Position numbers and translations under genes: made by a program
In this document: piece by piece, positions 54,601 to 64,000 of the stretch
Numbering within the stretch: position 1 is the first letter of the stretch
Layout of the letters: each line of letters starts with the position of its first letter
Notes under the pieces: generated by a model
Seen by the model: the letters and a program-made list of their open reading frames with translations, nothing else
Told to the model about the DNA's origin: nothing
The model's database searches: none
NCBI GenBank assembly: GCA_030323885.1
Contig: CM059188.1
Location: 111,444,763 to 111,508,762 of the forward strand
Length of the DNA: 64,000 nucleotides
From: Branchipolynoe longqiensis
Lineage: Eukaryota; Annelida; Polychaeta; Phyllodocida; Polynoidae
Direction of reading: 5' to 3'

Positions 54601-55335
54601 TAAGAGGCCAGTGCCGTGCAACACATTGCACCGTAGCCTATTACAAGGAAAGTCACTGCAACAGAAGCCACAGTCCATCTCCACCCTTACCCTCCGAGTG
54701 GTGGCGCTTGCGGTGTTTGTCTGTCTTGGTGCCACGTCTAATAGGTCAGTCTCCTCTCGCAGTCTTGGCACGGACGCCGCCGCCCCGCGCCGCCCCGCGC
54801 CGCCCCGCGCCGCATCGCACCCAGTTCCCAACAGTGGTATAAGTGTCGTCCCAACGCACCAACAACGCCCACCACGTTATCTTCACCCACAAGGGGGACT
54901 ATGGGCCACACCACCACGTGGGCCAACTAACGCCCATAATCCGGCACCTGCTCCGCCGGGCCGGAAGCTAAGTGGCTTCGGCGTATAGGCTGGCAGCGAT
55001 CGGAATGTGTTAACGCTACCAGACCTGAGGGTGGTGGGCGATATTAAATGTCACACAACCGCGCCGCCTGCATAAGCGCTAATGGCACACAAGGAGGTGT
55101 GGTGCATATTGGTGCTGGTCCAGTCTCCAACCAGACCCCCAGGTGAAGAGGTGAGGTCGCGCGAAGTAATATATTGAAGAAAACTCATTAAGACACTTCC
55201 AGCATAACTACTTCCTCGTTAGAGCCAGAATCGTTGTTGTGCTGTGCCTTTTTTTTAATACTCCATCATTAGCTCGGGTCCGCTTTGATGCTAATTACCC
55301 CACTAGACGGGCTGCTTCTTTAATGCTATATTAGG
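54601..55335. other. Unassigned sequence
   Basis: A CGCCGCCCCGCGCCGCCCCG run near 54778-54812. No gene was recognised. Confidence 0.45.
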
Positions 55336-55612
55336 CCATGTATCCATAGACTGTTCCCTTGTGCCGTTGTGGCATGTTCCCTTGTTCTGTGTTCACTTGT
55401 GACCTTGTGACGTCCCACACAGACAAATGAATATGGTCATTCTATATGTTCCCTGTACATGGCCATACTGTCCCATGGGTCCAACATATGGGAATGGTCA
55501 CTAAGCACAACACAGGTTCATTGTCTGTGTGGCTCGTCACAAGGTCACAAGGTCACAAACGAAGACAGAACAAGGGAACACACCACAAGGTAAAAGTCTA
55601 TGGATACACATC
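55336..55612. mobile_element. Foldback element
   Basis: Arms 55336-55445 and 55488-55612 are imperfect reverse complements, best at ATCCATAGACTGTTCCC, GTTCCCTTGTTCTGT and GTGACCTTGTGACG. Spacer about 45 bp. No ORF of note. Confidence 0.75.
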
Positions 55613-55970
55613 CTCAACCTCCCATCCCACCCCGATGGCCACTTTGGACACAGAACATCGAGCAATTGTTTGCGAAGCGGAGTATCTACTGTGTCAGCAG
55701 CTGGCAAGGCGGGCCCCCAAAAACCTAACACACTCTGACGTTAATATGTCAGAGTCGTGAGTGTGGGCGGCGACGTAGAAAGCAAGGACTGTTCATTAGC
55801 GACACCGCGTTGCTCATAATAAACACAGTGTGGTGTTAATGATAGCCTAGTGACACTCGGGGTGACTGGCCATCACCCGCTCACCGACCCAGGGTAGGGT
55901 GTCCCCCACCAAGCCTGTGGAGCATACAGTAGGTGTACACGAGGTCACAGTTGCATATCAACGTCCTGCA
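55613..55970. other. Unassigned sequence
   Basis: No gene or repeat was recognised. Confidence 0.45.
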
Positions 55971-55989
55971 GGCGAAGCTTAAGCTTGTC

Positions 55990-56842
55990 TCCCTCTGTCC
56001 ACCCAGGCCACATGAGGATCAACATTCACTGTGCCACACAATCGTAGTACACAGTCAGACCACATGAGGATCAACAGTTACTAATTACTGTGCCGCACAT
56101 TTGTAGTTCACAGTCAGACGACATGAGGTTTAACACTCACTGAGTCACACAATCTTGGTACACAGTCAGACACCATGTGGATTAAAAGTTACTAATTACT
56201 GTGCCGCACATTCATAGTACAAAGTCAGACCACACGAGGATCAACATTCACTGTGCCAGAAAATTGTAGAACAGAGGCATACCACATGAGGATTAAAGTT
56301 ACTAATTACTGTGCCACACATTCGTACTACAAAGTCAGACCACATGAGGATCAACATTCACTGTGCCACACAATCGTAGAACAGAGGCAAACCACATGAG
56401 GATTAAAGTTACTAATTAATGTGCCGCAGATTCGTAGTACAAAGTCAGACCACACGAGGACAACATTCACTGTGCCACACAATTGTAGAACACACTCAGA
56501 CCACATGAGGATTAAAGTTACTAATTACTGTGCCGCACATTCGTAGTACAAAGTCAGACCACACGAGGATCAACATTCACTGTGCCACACAATTGTAGAA
56601 CACACTCAGACCACATGAGGATTAAAGTTACTAATTACTGTGCCGCACATTCGTAGTACAAAGTCAGACCACACGAGGACAACATTCACTGTGCCACACA
56701 ATTGTAGAACAGAGGCATACCACATGAGGATTGAAGTTACTAATTACTGTGCCGCACATTCGTAGTACAAAGTCAGACCACGTGAGGATCAACATTCACT
56801 GTGCCACACAATCGTAGAACAGAGGCATACCACATGAAGATC
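55990..56842. repeat. 110-bp satellite of two alternating subunits
   Basis: Subunit A (ACGAGGATCAACATTCACTG, CCACACAATTGTAGAAC) and subunit B (ATGAGGATTAAAGTTACTAA, CCGCACATTCGTAGTAC) alternate with a 109-110 bp joint period from about 56200. Earlier units are less regular. Confidence 0.93.
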
Positions 56843-56845
56843 CAA

Positions 56846-56918
56846 GATTGATTCAATCCCACGATCTACCAAAATGGGAGACGGACGCTTAACTCATTCA
56901 GCCATCCCGTCTGGTCTC
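56846..56918 (-). mobile_element. SINE-1 head only
   Basis: Leu/Ser-like head in reverse (TAACTCATTCAGCCATCCCG), directly before duplication D4. Confidence 0.82.
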
Positions 56919-57170
56919 CCAATATGTGAAAACCGCATCTTCCTCGGTGGGAAAGCAGCAGGCAAATAACACATGTTATCCTTCTGGCGCTCTTTATGGG
57001 TGAATTTAGAACAGGGAAGCCAAATTACAGTCATGTCGCATGACAGCTTCTTTATTTCTACATGTTCCCTGCATTCTCTGAGACATCAGATTCATCAAAT
57101 GATTTAAAAAAGCAAAAAGTATTAAGGCATTCGCACATGCCAAATCACGGATTTCTTTTTTCTAGGAATA
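56919..57170 (+). repeat. Duplication D4, copy 1
   Basis: CCCAATATGTGAAAACCGC to ATCACGGATTTCTTTTTTC matches 57446-57705. Confidence 0.9.
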
Positions 57171-57446
57171 CCGGACGCGGTGGCCGAATCGGTAGAGCGC
57201 AGGCCTCCCTTGCAACTTGTCTCTTCCTAGCCTGGCGCTCAGCATTATTAGGATAGGGCAAGGACTGGTGTGCTGTGTCAGGATAATGTGACTGGGTGGG
57301 AGATAGGGTCATGGTGCTGGCAGCCTGGTCTCCCAGTGGGGCAGCACTATAAAGTTGCCATGAGTGTGCACCGTCACAAGTCGGTACTCGTCCTGATATG
57401 ACCTTGGATTTGTCATGACATAAAACTCAAACAACCAACCAACCCA
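57171..57446 (+). mobile_element. SINE-1 between D4 copies
   Basis: Head CGGACGCGGTGGCCGAATCGG. The region between box A and the CTTGTCTCTTCC block is deleted, removing box B. Confidence 0.9.
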
Positions 57447-57705
57447 ATATGTGAAAACCGCGTCTTCCTCGGTGGGAAAGCAGCAGGCAAATAACACACA
57501 TCTCCAATCCTTCTGGTGCTCTTTATGGCTGAATACAACAGGGAAGCCAAATTACAGTCATGTCACATGACAGCTTCTCTACTTCTGCATTTACCCCACA
57601 TTCCCTGAGACATCAGATTATTTTTTTTTTTAAGTGTTAACAAAATTAAGTATTAAGGCATTCGCCCATGCCAAATCACGGATCTTTTTTCTAGCTTCGC
57701 AGTAG
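57447..57705 (+). repeat. Duplication D4, copy 2
   Basis: Partner of 56919-57170 with a (T)12 run in place of TTCATCAAATG. Confidence 0.9.
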
Positions 57706-58149
57706 GCATTGTGCATGGTAGCCATTGGATGTTTCAAATACAGGCTTCAACATGTTACCGATTAAATAGTGACGATGGTTTAATGCCACGTCAAAAAGCA
57801 TGACAATATTCGCCTGATAAAATGTTCCCAGGCGGTTTCTCATCGTATATGAATAGGGCCCACTTTTGCTTTACTTTGGAGAACAAACTTGAGTTATTGC
57901 CTTGAACATGGAATGGCCAGTGCTCAGTCGTATGTTTGATGCCTTCGGAGTTTGCCACAGCTTCATAGCACTCCAATTCAAATGAGGGGCTCATTTACTT
58001 ATTCTCCATCTTTGCTACTTACAAACTAGAGATACCAAACCTCTTATCCTGCTTCCAGAAAACTGGCAGTTTTTTAAACTGGTTATATGCCATTTAGTTC
58101 TTTAATTTTCTTTGTTTATTTATACTTTCATTATGTATTTCATTGTGGT
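57706..58149. other. Unassigned sequence
   Basis: No gene or repeat was recognised. Confidence 0.45.
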
Positions 58150-58640
58150 ATGCAGGTATTGCAGGTATTGCAATACCTCATGGAGTTTGACGCCCTTGCC
58201 CTGCAGCGTTGTAAACCACTGCCTTGTGGTACAGGTTCCTGCCAGAACCGAAGGCTAAGGGAGCAAACCCTAAACAGAAAACCATGTCACTGTGGCAGCA
58301 TTAAGGGTGGTTGATGTATGAAACTCCCAACATCTCCCGACCAGCCACTGCAGGGACAAATAGTTTTGCGCCTGTCTTGACATGTTCTTGCCATTGTGAA
58401 ACATCTATTTGCTCCCAGAGAGAGTGCCGCTGGTAACTTGCAAAAGCCAGCAGCACTTCCAACACTTTTGCAGGCAGCTTTCATGAAATGTATACCATCA
58501 AGAGAAACCTGAAGCTGAGAGACATTAAGATCGACTCATGGACGCAACTCTCACAGCAGAGAGCTAAATGGAGAGTGGCAGTCAAGTAATGAAAGCAGTC
58601 TTTGTCGCATCGCGACTGACAGCATGATGATGATGATGAT
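58150..58640 (+). mobile_element. LINE 3' end with short ORF C-terminus
   Basis: 58502-58591 encodes RNLKLRDIKIDSWTQLSQ and ends with AKWRVAVK before a TAA stop. The pattern of a tryptophan shortly before the end matches C-termini of RTE-like reverse transcriptases. A 3' region of about 35 bases and (GAT)n follow, also RTE-like. The 350 bases upstream are shared with 27392-27735 but do not read as LINE protein, so they may be a separate repeat or rearranged. Confidence 0.6.
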
Positions 58641-59758
58641 GATGTATTTAGGCTGTCTCCAGAAAAAAAACGGAATAATCAAGAAATCTGGGCCACTTCC
58701 GGTCCGAAGCTTGCCAGATAATTGGTCCTGTAGCTTGTACTTTGTTCCCAGTTTTCAATGGGAAGTTCCTTACCACTCCACTCATACCTTACGAGATGAG
58801 GATTGTGGTTTTAAAGGATCAAACAAGGATGAGAACAGGATATAGCAGGGATTTGAACAGGTCAGACATAAAAGAGCGTGAAACCGCCGATCGGCACAAA
58901 ATTCCCATTCTTCAACTGGTAGGACAGTAACTTTTTTCCCCACTTGCCCAATCGGGAAAGTGACTGAATTTTCTACTTGGCAAAGTGGCAAAGCTACTTG
59001 CCCAAGCCCAAGTCAGCCAATTGAAACTGAAATCTGCTACTACAGATCAGAAAAATAACTACTTGCCCATTCGGAGAGTTCACTGAGAACTTCACCTGCC
59101 TGACCGAGTAAAGTAGCTGCCATGGGCAACTGAGCAGTCCTTATTGTCCTACCCTATCTTGCTTAAATGAAGTGGATAGCTCTCACATGGGTGATGAAAT
59201 TTCCAAATTCAAAAGATTTAGACAAATGGGAGGTGAATCTATAAATTAAGCAAATATATTTTAAGTGAGCACCACGTAAGTAAGCAATGGTTAACCTGTG
59301 ATATATTTGTTTACAAAACCACAATCTGATCCTCAGTGGAGACAGTTGTGCTCTATCCATCCCACACCCCCTTCTGTAAACTCAATCAAACAAGTGCCCG
59401 CCTGCATACCAACAATAATACATATTTATGTCGGTCGGAAGGGGCTGCTAGTGCTCCCTCCCACTCCCAGCATGACGTGCTAATTGCTTCAACCGGAAGT
59501 GTTTACTTCTCCATGGAATATGAGTAGCCCGGAAGCTCGAAGCGATGGAAAAATTGGGTGTTTTGTAAACATCAGATATATTGCTTCAGTAGTGTATCCC
59601 AAAGTACTGGACATTAACCTATGCGTTTCCTCCATGGGTGGTCATAGAACAGTTGCAGTCAGTTTACTCCAGTCTGACATATGTGCAGGTTGTTTTTTTC
59701 CTCCTCATTGCTCCCTCGAACACTGCTTTCCCCACTACCAATACCACAAACTTTCACC
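58641..59758. other. Unassigned sequence
   Basis: ACTTGCCCA words recur (58943-59070). No gene was recognised. Confidence 0.45.
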
Positions 59759-59769
59759 TTTTGAACAGC

Positions 59770-60099
59770 AACCGGATGCGGTGGCCGAATCTGTACAGCG
59801 TGGGTTTCGCATGCGGGAGTTCAGGAAATCAATTCCCAGTCGAGTCAAACCAATGTCTTATCAAATTTATACTTGTCACTTCCTAGCCTGGCGCTCAGCA
59901 TTAATAGGATAGAGAAATGACTGGTTAGCTTACTGTCAGTACAATGTGATTGAGTGGGATATCGGGTCACGGTGCCAGCGGCCTGATTTCCCAGTGGGGC
60001 AGTATTATAAAGTTGCCATGAGTGTGCACTGTCACAAGTCTGTACCCATCCTGATATGACCTTAGATGTTGCCAGGACATAAAACTCCAACAACCAACT
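59770..60099 (+). mobile_element. SINE-1 full length with perfect 11-bp target duplication
   Basis: TTTTGAACAGC at 59759-59769 and 60100-60110. GCGGTGG head, full body, hairpin with ACCCATCCTG. Confidence 0.95.
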
Positions 60100-60213
60100 T
60101 TTTGAACAGCTAATCCAATTAATATATTCTACAGATGAAATTAATTATCCCCACCCTGCGCATACCCCTCCTACCACTCCCACCTCTAGCCCACACACCA
60201 TACTATATGTTTT

Positions 60214-60549
60214 GTTGTTTGTTGTTGTTTTACGTCCTAGCAACATCTAAGGTCATATCAGGACAGGTACCGACATGTGACAGTACGCACTCATGGCAAT
60301 TTTATAGTGCTGCCCCACTGGGAAATCAGGCTGCCGGCACCATGACCCGCTATCCCACTCAGTCACATTATCCTGACATGAAGCTATCCAGTCCTTGCCC
60401 TATCCTAATAATGCCAAGCACCATACTAGGAAGTGACAACTATCAATTTTTAAGTCATTGGTTTGACTCGACTGGGAACCGAACTCGTGAACTCCGGATC
60501 TTCCGCATACGAGGCCTGTGCTCTACCGATTCGGCCACTGCGCCCGGTC
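60214..60549 (-). mobile_element. SINE-1 full length, GCGGTGG head
   Basis: Complete in reverse; ATACTAT near both ends may be a short duplication. It lies 115 bp from the previous copy in opposite orientation. Confidence 0.92.
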
Positions 60550-60975
60550 TCGTATACTATGAATAGCGAAGCATTAAAAGCTCCATTAAAACCCAGGCTA
60601 GCGACTTCTCCAATGCTACCCTACGGTACACACAGCAAAGACGACTTCTGATAAATTGACAGCAATTTATTGACATCATATAGCCCACACAGTATATCAA
60701 AAAGCAAGAGATAATATGAAAAAGTTCCGCTATGGCAAGACAACCATGTCTTGTCGACAACTGATACAGGGTTGCCAACATTAGAAAATGATAAACCAGA
60801 AGATCTTTAAATCATTGCTTTGACTCCACCAGAGTTCGAACATGAAATGAATGGAATGGACGACTATGTTTCAACACAGGGTGACGGGCACTGTGCCTGG
60901 GACTGAACATCAAGAAATTAAGGAGGTAAAAATAATGTATCTGAGCTTTGCACAGATTGTAGGTACTACTTTTTT
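60550..60975. other. Mostly unassigned, with a degraded SINE-1 head
   Basis: 60795-60840 (AAATCATTGCTTTGACTCC, CAGAGTTCGAAC) resembles a reversed SINE-1 box B region. Nothing else was recognised. Confidence 0.4.
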
Positions 60976-60984
60976 GGGGGGGTT

Positions 60985-61310
60985 CAAGTATTTATTCATC
61001 GAATAATATCTTTTGTCAGCACCAGAGCACTGGTCTTCCGGCCGTACAGTACAATTCCTTAATACATAAATGAAACTACTATCAGTCGTAATAGCGACTG
61101 TGCGCAAATCCTGTTTTACTAAAAGTATTAAACATTTTATAAATGAAGTATCAGCTGTGTACAAGTCCAGTCCAATAGGTATCATGCATAAATGAAACTA
61201 CTATCAGTTGTAATAGTGACTGCATGCAAATCCTGTTTGTTACTAGAAGTATTATACATTTTATAAATAAATTATCAGCTGTAGTAGTAAATGTGTACAG
61301 ATTCACTCCA
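60985..61310. repeat. Repeat R2 copy 2 with 122-bp tandem duplication
   Basis: 60985-61060 matches 21128-21210. After it, TGAAACTACTATCAGT occurs at 61071 and 61193, marking two units. Confidence 0.65.
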
Positions 61311-61580
61311 ACAAAGTATTATGCAAATTCAGTCAACAATATGTATTACAAGGGTATAGAAAGAAATATATCAAAATATATATACCTATTTTGAAATACA
61401 TGCACCAGAATACAAAATGTAGGGATAAAGCTCAACCCTCGCGACTTGACTGAGTTAACCAGGTCAACATAATTAACCATATTTCAGTTGTCCAAAGACT
61501 TCAGCTGGTTTACACGGCCTGGCTACCAACCCACCTGTCAAAACCACAGCACTGTCTTCACTGGTATGGTGGTAGCCTGT

Positions 61581-61599
61581 CCGGGCGCCGTGGTCGAAT
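61581..61599 (+). mobile_element. SINE-1 head stub cut by the Gypsy insertion
   Basis: CCGGGCGCCGTGGTCGAAT is the start of a GCGGTGG-type head. It stops in box A exactly where the LTR begins. Confidence 0.75.
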
Positions 61600-61721
61600 T
61601 GTAATGTATAGGTACTGCTGGTCACTGGCGAGAGTGACCAGCCGCGCCGGAACCAGCGCAGGGTGGTCCAGAAATAAACACTTGATACTAAGACGTCTTC
61701 GTGTCCAGTCGAGTCTTTACA
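61600..61721 (+). mobile_element. 5' LTR of a Ty3/Gypsy element
   Basis: Starts TGTAATGTATAGG and ends TCTTTACA, about 122 bp, with TG...CA ends. AATAAA at 61673-61678 is a likely polyadenylation signal. The left boundary is supported by the interrupted SINE head. The 3' LTR is beyond the window. Confidence 0.7.
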
Positions 61722-62218
61722 TGGTGTCAGATCCGAACCCAAGCCGTATTGACATGCCGTTGTCTGGCCTGAAACCTCCAGGGCAACTGCAACTGGAAGG
61801 TGACCTAGGCACTAACTGGGAGACATGGTACCATGCCTACACCATATTCGCCGGAGCTACAGGTGTATCTTCAAAGGCAGAGAAAGCACAATGTTGTGTT
61901 TTTTTACACGTGGCTGGGCCCGAGGCCCAGAAAGTGCACAGGGCCATGCATTTCGACCAGAGCACCGAGGACAAAATTAATCCTCTGATAGACGCGTTCC
62001 GAGCATACTGCAAGGAAAAAACCAATGTGACCGTCATACGCTTTAGGTTTAATCACCACAACCAGACAACCACTACCATGGACACATACATACGGGAATT
62101 ACGAAGTATGATAGCGCGCTGTGAGTATGGCGCAATAGAGGATTCACTGTTGCGTGACCGCCTGATAGGGGGTGTCAAGTGTGACAGACTCAGGAACCGC
62201 TTCAAACAAAGAAACTAA
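61721..62218 (+). pseudogene. gag: Gypsy gag, capsid part, ends at a frameshift
   Basis: 165 codons from the ATG at 61721. The protein has the look of a retrotransposon Gag: WETWYHAYTIF near residue 32, a helical capsid-like region, TYIRELRSMIARCEYG around residue 125-140, and RDRLIGGVKCDRLRNR near the end. A stop at 62216-62218 is reached after a single-base-type frame change around 62200-62214: the adjacent frame carries on with Gag-like sequence that leads into the zinc-knuckle ORF. A programmed frameshift is less likely here, since it lies before the nucleocapsid rather than at the gag-pol junction. Confidence 0.82.
61722..61731 (+). promoter_or_regulatory. Primer binding site, tRNA-Leu type
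   Basis: TGGTGTCAGA directly after the LTR complements a tRNA 3' end reading CTGACACCA, as in some tRNA-Leu. It overlaps the presumed gag start codon at 61721. Confidence 0.7.
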
Positions 62219-62247
62219 CTCTACAAAGATGTGAAGAAATATGCAGA

Positions 62248-63753
62248 ATGAGTGAGTTCACGGCAAAGCACTTGACCAGTACACTGGACTCAAGCGACAG
62301 CCCAGTGGATGTGATACGCACACAGCAGAAGTCAGGCGCCGGTGCACCGGCTCCCAGACAGCAGCCGCCATTCCAACGGCGTGGCCAGCAGAGCGTGGCC
62401 ACAGCAACAACAACAAAGGCCACATGTGCTTGGTGTGGGTATGTGCACAGGCGGGGCGTGTGCCCGGCGAAAGGGAAAGCATGTGCAGGATGCAGCAAAA
62501 TAGGACACTTCGTCAAGGTGTGTCGCAGTACACAACAATCAGCCACACCAGTGGACGACATTGCTGTGGACACACATAACATCCTGGAGGAATGTAAGCA
62601 GGAAGGATTGGCCTCCAGCGATTACGAGCTGTTTGTTGGAGCGATGGACAAGGAACTCGCCAGGATAAAACCGGAGCTGTGGTACGTGGATTTAGCTGTG
62701 GAAAAAACACTGGTGCGTTTCAAGCTTGACACAGGATCGCAAGCGAACATTTTGCCTGTGCGCGTATTCAACAAACTGAAGAAGACAACCCTGGCGGCAC
62801 CGACATGCAGGCTGATCACCTATTCAGGCCACAGGATACAACCGATCGGGGAGGCGACAATCACCGTACGAGATCAAGAGTTGCGGTTCCAAGTGATCGC
62901 AGAGGGAGGGCCGATCCTAGGCAAGGAGGCGTGCGTCAGCCTCAACCTGCTCAACCGCGTAGATGACATCGATGCTGATTCGGTGCAGCAGGTTCCACCA
63001 AGCATAACGTCCTCGGCGGCTGAAAAACTGGTAATGTCTTATTCAGATGTGTTTAAGGGGTTGGGCACCATAAAAACCGGTGCAAAAATACATGTAGACA
63101 CAGACATTCAGCCAACGATTGACCCTCCACGACGCGTGCCTCACACGATTGAAGAGAAAGTGCGAGATGAGCTTGATAGAATGTTGAAGTTAGGGGTGAT
63201 TGTCGAGATAACTGAACCTACTCCCTGGGTGAATTCCATAACTATTGTGAAAAAGCCGAATAAGATTCGTATCTGTTTAGATCCTACCAAGCTGAATCGA
63301 GCAATAAAAAGAGGGTCGTACCCAACCCGTACGGTCGAGGAAGTAGTGTCCAAATTGGAAGAAGCAAAAGTGTTCTCAGTGTTAGATGCCAATAGCGGCT
63401 ACTGGCAAATCGAGCTGGACAATGACAGTTCCAAATTATGCACCTTTAATACTCCTTGGGGTAGGTACAGGTACACAAGGCTGCCATTCGGCATTAAAAC
63501 TGCCGGTGACATATTCATTTATGAGATGAATCGCATATTAGGTGACCTCAAGGGTGTCAACGTAGTGACAGATGATATCCTAGTGTACGGGCGAACTGTA
63601 GAGGAGCACAACGCTAACCTTAAAGCAGTCCTAGAGCGAGCACGGCAGGTAAACCTCAAGCTCAATCCGAGCAAATCCAAGATTTGCCAGTCAGAAGTGT
63701 CTTACGTGGGGCATGTAATAAGTAAAGATGGTCTAAAACCCAGCAGAGAATGA
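62248..63753 (+). pseudogene. pol: Gypsy nucleocapsid, protease and reverse transcriptase
   Basis: 501 codons, though the first ATG is probably not the real start. Two zinc knuckles lie at residues 60-72 (CX2CX3HX4C) and 79-92 (CX2CX4HX4C). An aspartic protease follows with DTGSQ at 161-165. The reverse transcriptase has RICLD at 341-345, the first catalytic Asp at 380 (SVLDANSGYWQ), RLPFG at 411-415 and the Asp pair at 442-443 in VVTDDILVYG. The usual aromatic before the pair is replaced, a point to compare with the clade. Gag zinc knuckle, protease and polymerase share one frame, as in Mag-like Gypsy clades. A TGA at 63751-63753 interrupts an otherwise continuing frame. Confidence 0.93.
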
Positions 63754-64000
63754 GTTCAAGCAATAAATGACATGCCAACACCCACAAACGTAGCAGCAGT
63801 TCAGCGGTTCCTGGGTATGGTAGGTTATGTAAACAAATTCATACCGAACATGGCCAGCATCACTAAGCCACTCAGAATACTGTTGAACAAAGAAGTCGTA
63901 TGGCATTGGGACAGTGAACAGCAGACAGCGTTTGACAAACTAAAAGCACTATTAACTAGAGCACCCGTACTAAGGTTCTATAATGTGTCCAAAGAAGTGG
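63754..64000 (+). pseudogene. pol: Gypsy pol continued after the in-frame stop
   Basis: The same frame stays open to the window end and reads the reverse transcriptase thumb and start of RNase H (QRFLGMVGYVNKF, TKPLRILL, FDKLKALLTRAPVL). Since conservation continues past the TGA, the stop is a recent point mutation. RNase H, integrase and the 3' LTR must lie outside. Confidence 0.88.

Noticed and set aside
3013..60549. Functional tRNA genes in the SINE-1 and SINE-2 heads
   Set aside because: Acceptor stems do not pair, heads continue into SINE bodies, and many copies exist. They are tRNA-derived promoters.

Overview
The window looks like a repeat-dense, gene-poor stretch of an animal nuclear genome, most likely a mollusc. 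The main clue is a SINE whose core (motif around TCATCGGCTATTGG, TCTTTTATATGCACTTTCCCAC, tRNA-like end) resembles a repeat I recall as widespread in gastropods and bivalves. That is memory plus pattern, not a search. I found no convincing host protein-coding gene, rRNA or functional tRNA gene. The long open frames at 8.7-9.8, 16.0-16.6, 34.3-35.6, 40.1-41.0 and 46.4-47.9 kb are translations of simple repeats or satellites. The only real coding remnants are transposon proteins: the C-terminal end of an RTE-like LINE (13.37-13.96 kb), a very short LINE C-terminus (58.5 kb), and a 3'-truncated-by-window Ty3/Gypsy element (61.6-64.0 kb).

Families named here for convenience: SINE-1 is a tRNA-headed SINE of about 330 bp, with about 48 full, partial or tail-only copies on both strands. 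SINE-2 has a leader followed by a tRNA-like region, unit about 320 bp. SINE-3 is the mollusc-type SINE. MITE-T has TTAA target duplications, MITE-C has CAGGGATG ends and 6-bp duplications, and MITE-P has CAGTAAAACCTCTCTA ends. There are also foldback elements and a Mutator-like MITE.

Layout: 0-5 kb, possible solo LTR, 22-bp minisatellite, nested SINEs, MITE-T and MITE-P. 5-11 kb, inverted paralogues with a foldback insertion, a duplicated unit near 7.4/8.0 kb, a long CT array, and an inverted-repeat element near 10.7 kb. 11-20 kb, SINEs, AT microsatellites, LINE end, MITE-C copies, and 12-bp arrays at 16.4 and 17.9 kb. 20-29 kb, SINE-3, MITE-P pair, SINEs, a 35-bp satellite, and a LINE 3' end. 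28.4-31.3 kb, two MITEs and a 91-bp satellite with three-unit higher-order structure. 31-38 kb, SINEs, a duplicated SINE segment and polypurine blocks. 38-47 kb, SINE-2 dimer, 32-bp satellite, MITE-C, SINEs and a 12-bp CT array. 48-57 kb, many SINEs, 24-bp, GGGGT, 15-bp and 110-bp arrays, and a 250-bp duplication. 57-64 kb, second LINE 3' end, SINEs, and a Gypsy element inserted into a SINE head.

The most notable signal is a 3' hairpin module (arms GTCCTG/CAGGAC plus an A/C-rich tail). It ends every full SINE-1. It also occurs alone as uniform 54-64 bp insertions that begin within a few bases of the hairpin, seven of them with their own 9-14 bp target-site duplications. A related hairpin lies inside MITE-C with a compensatory stem change. 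This suggests that the hairpin-tail alone is a mobile, RNA-structured retroposition unit or a sharp reverse-transcription stop.
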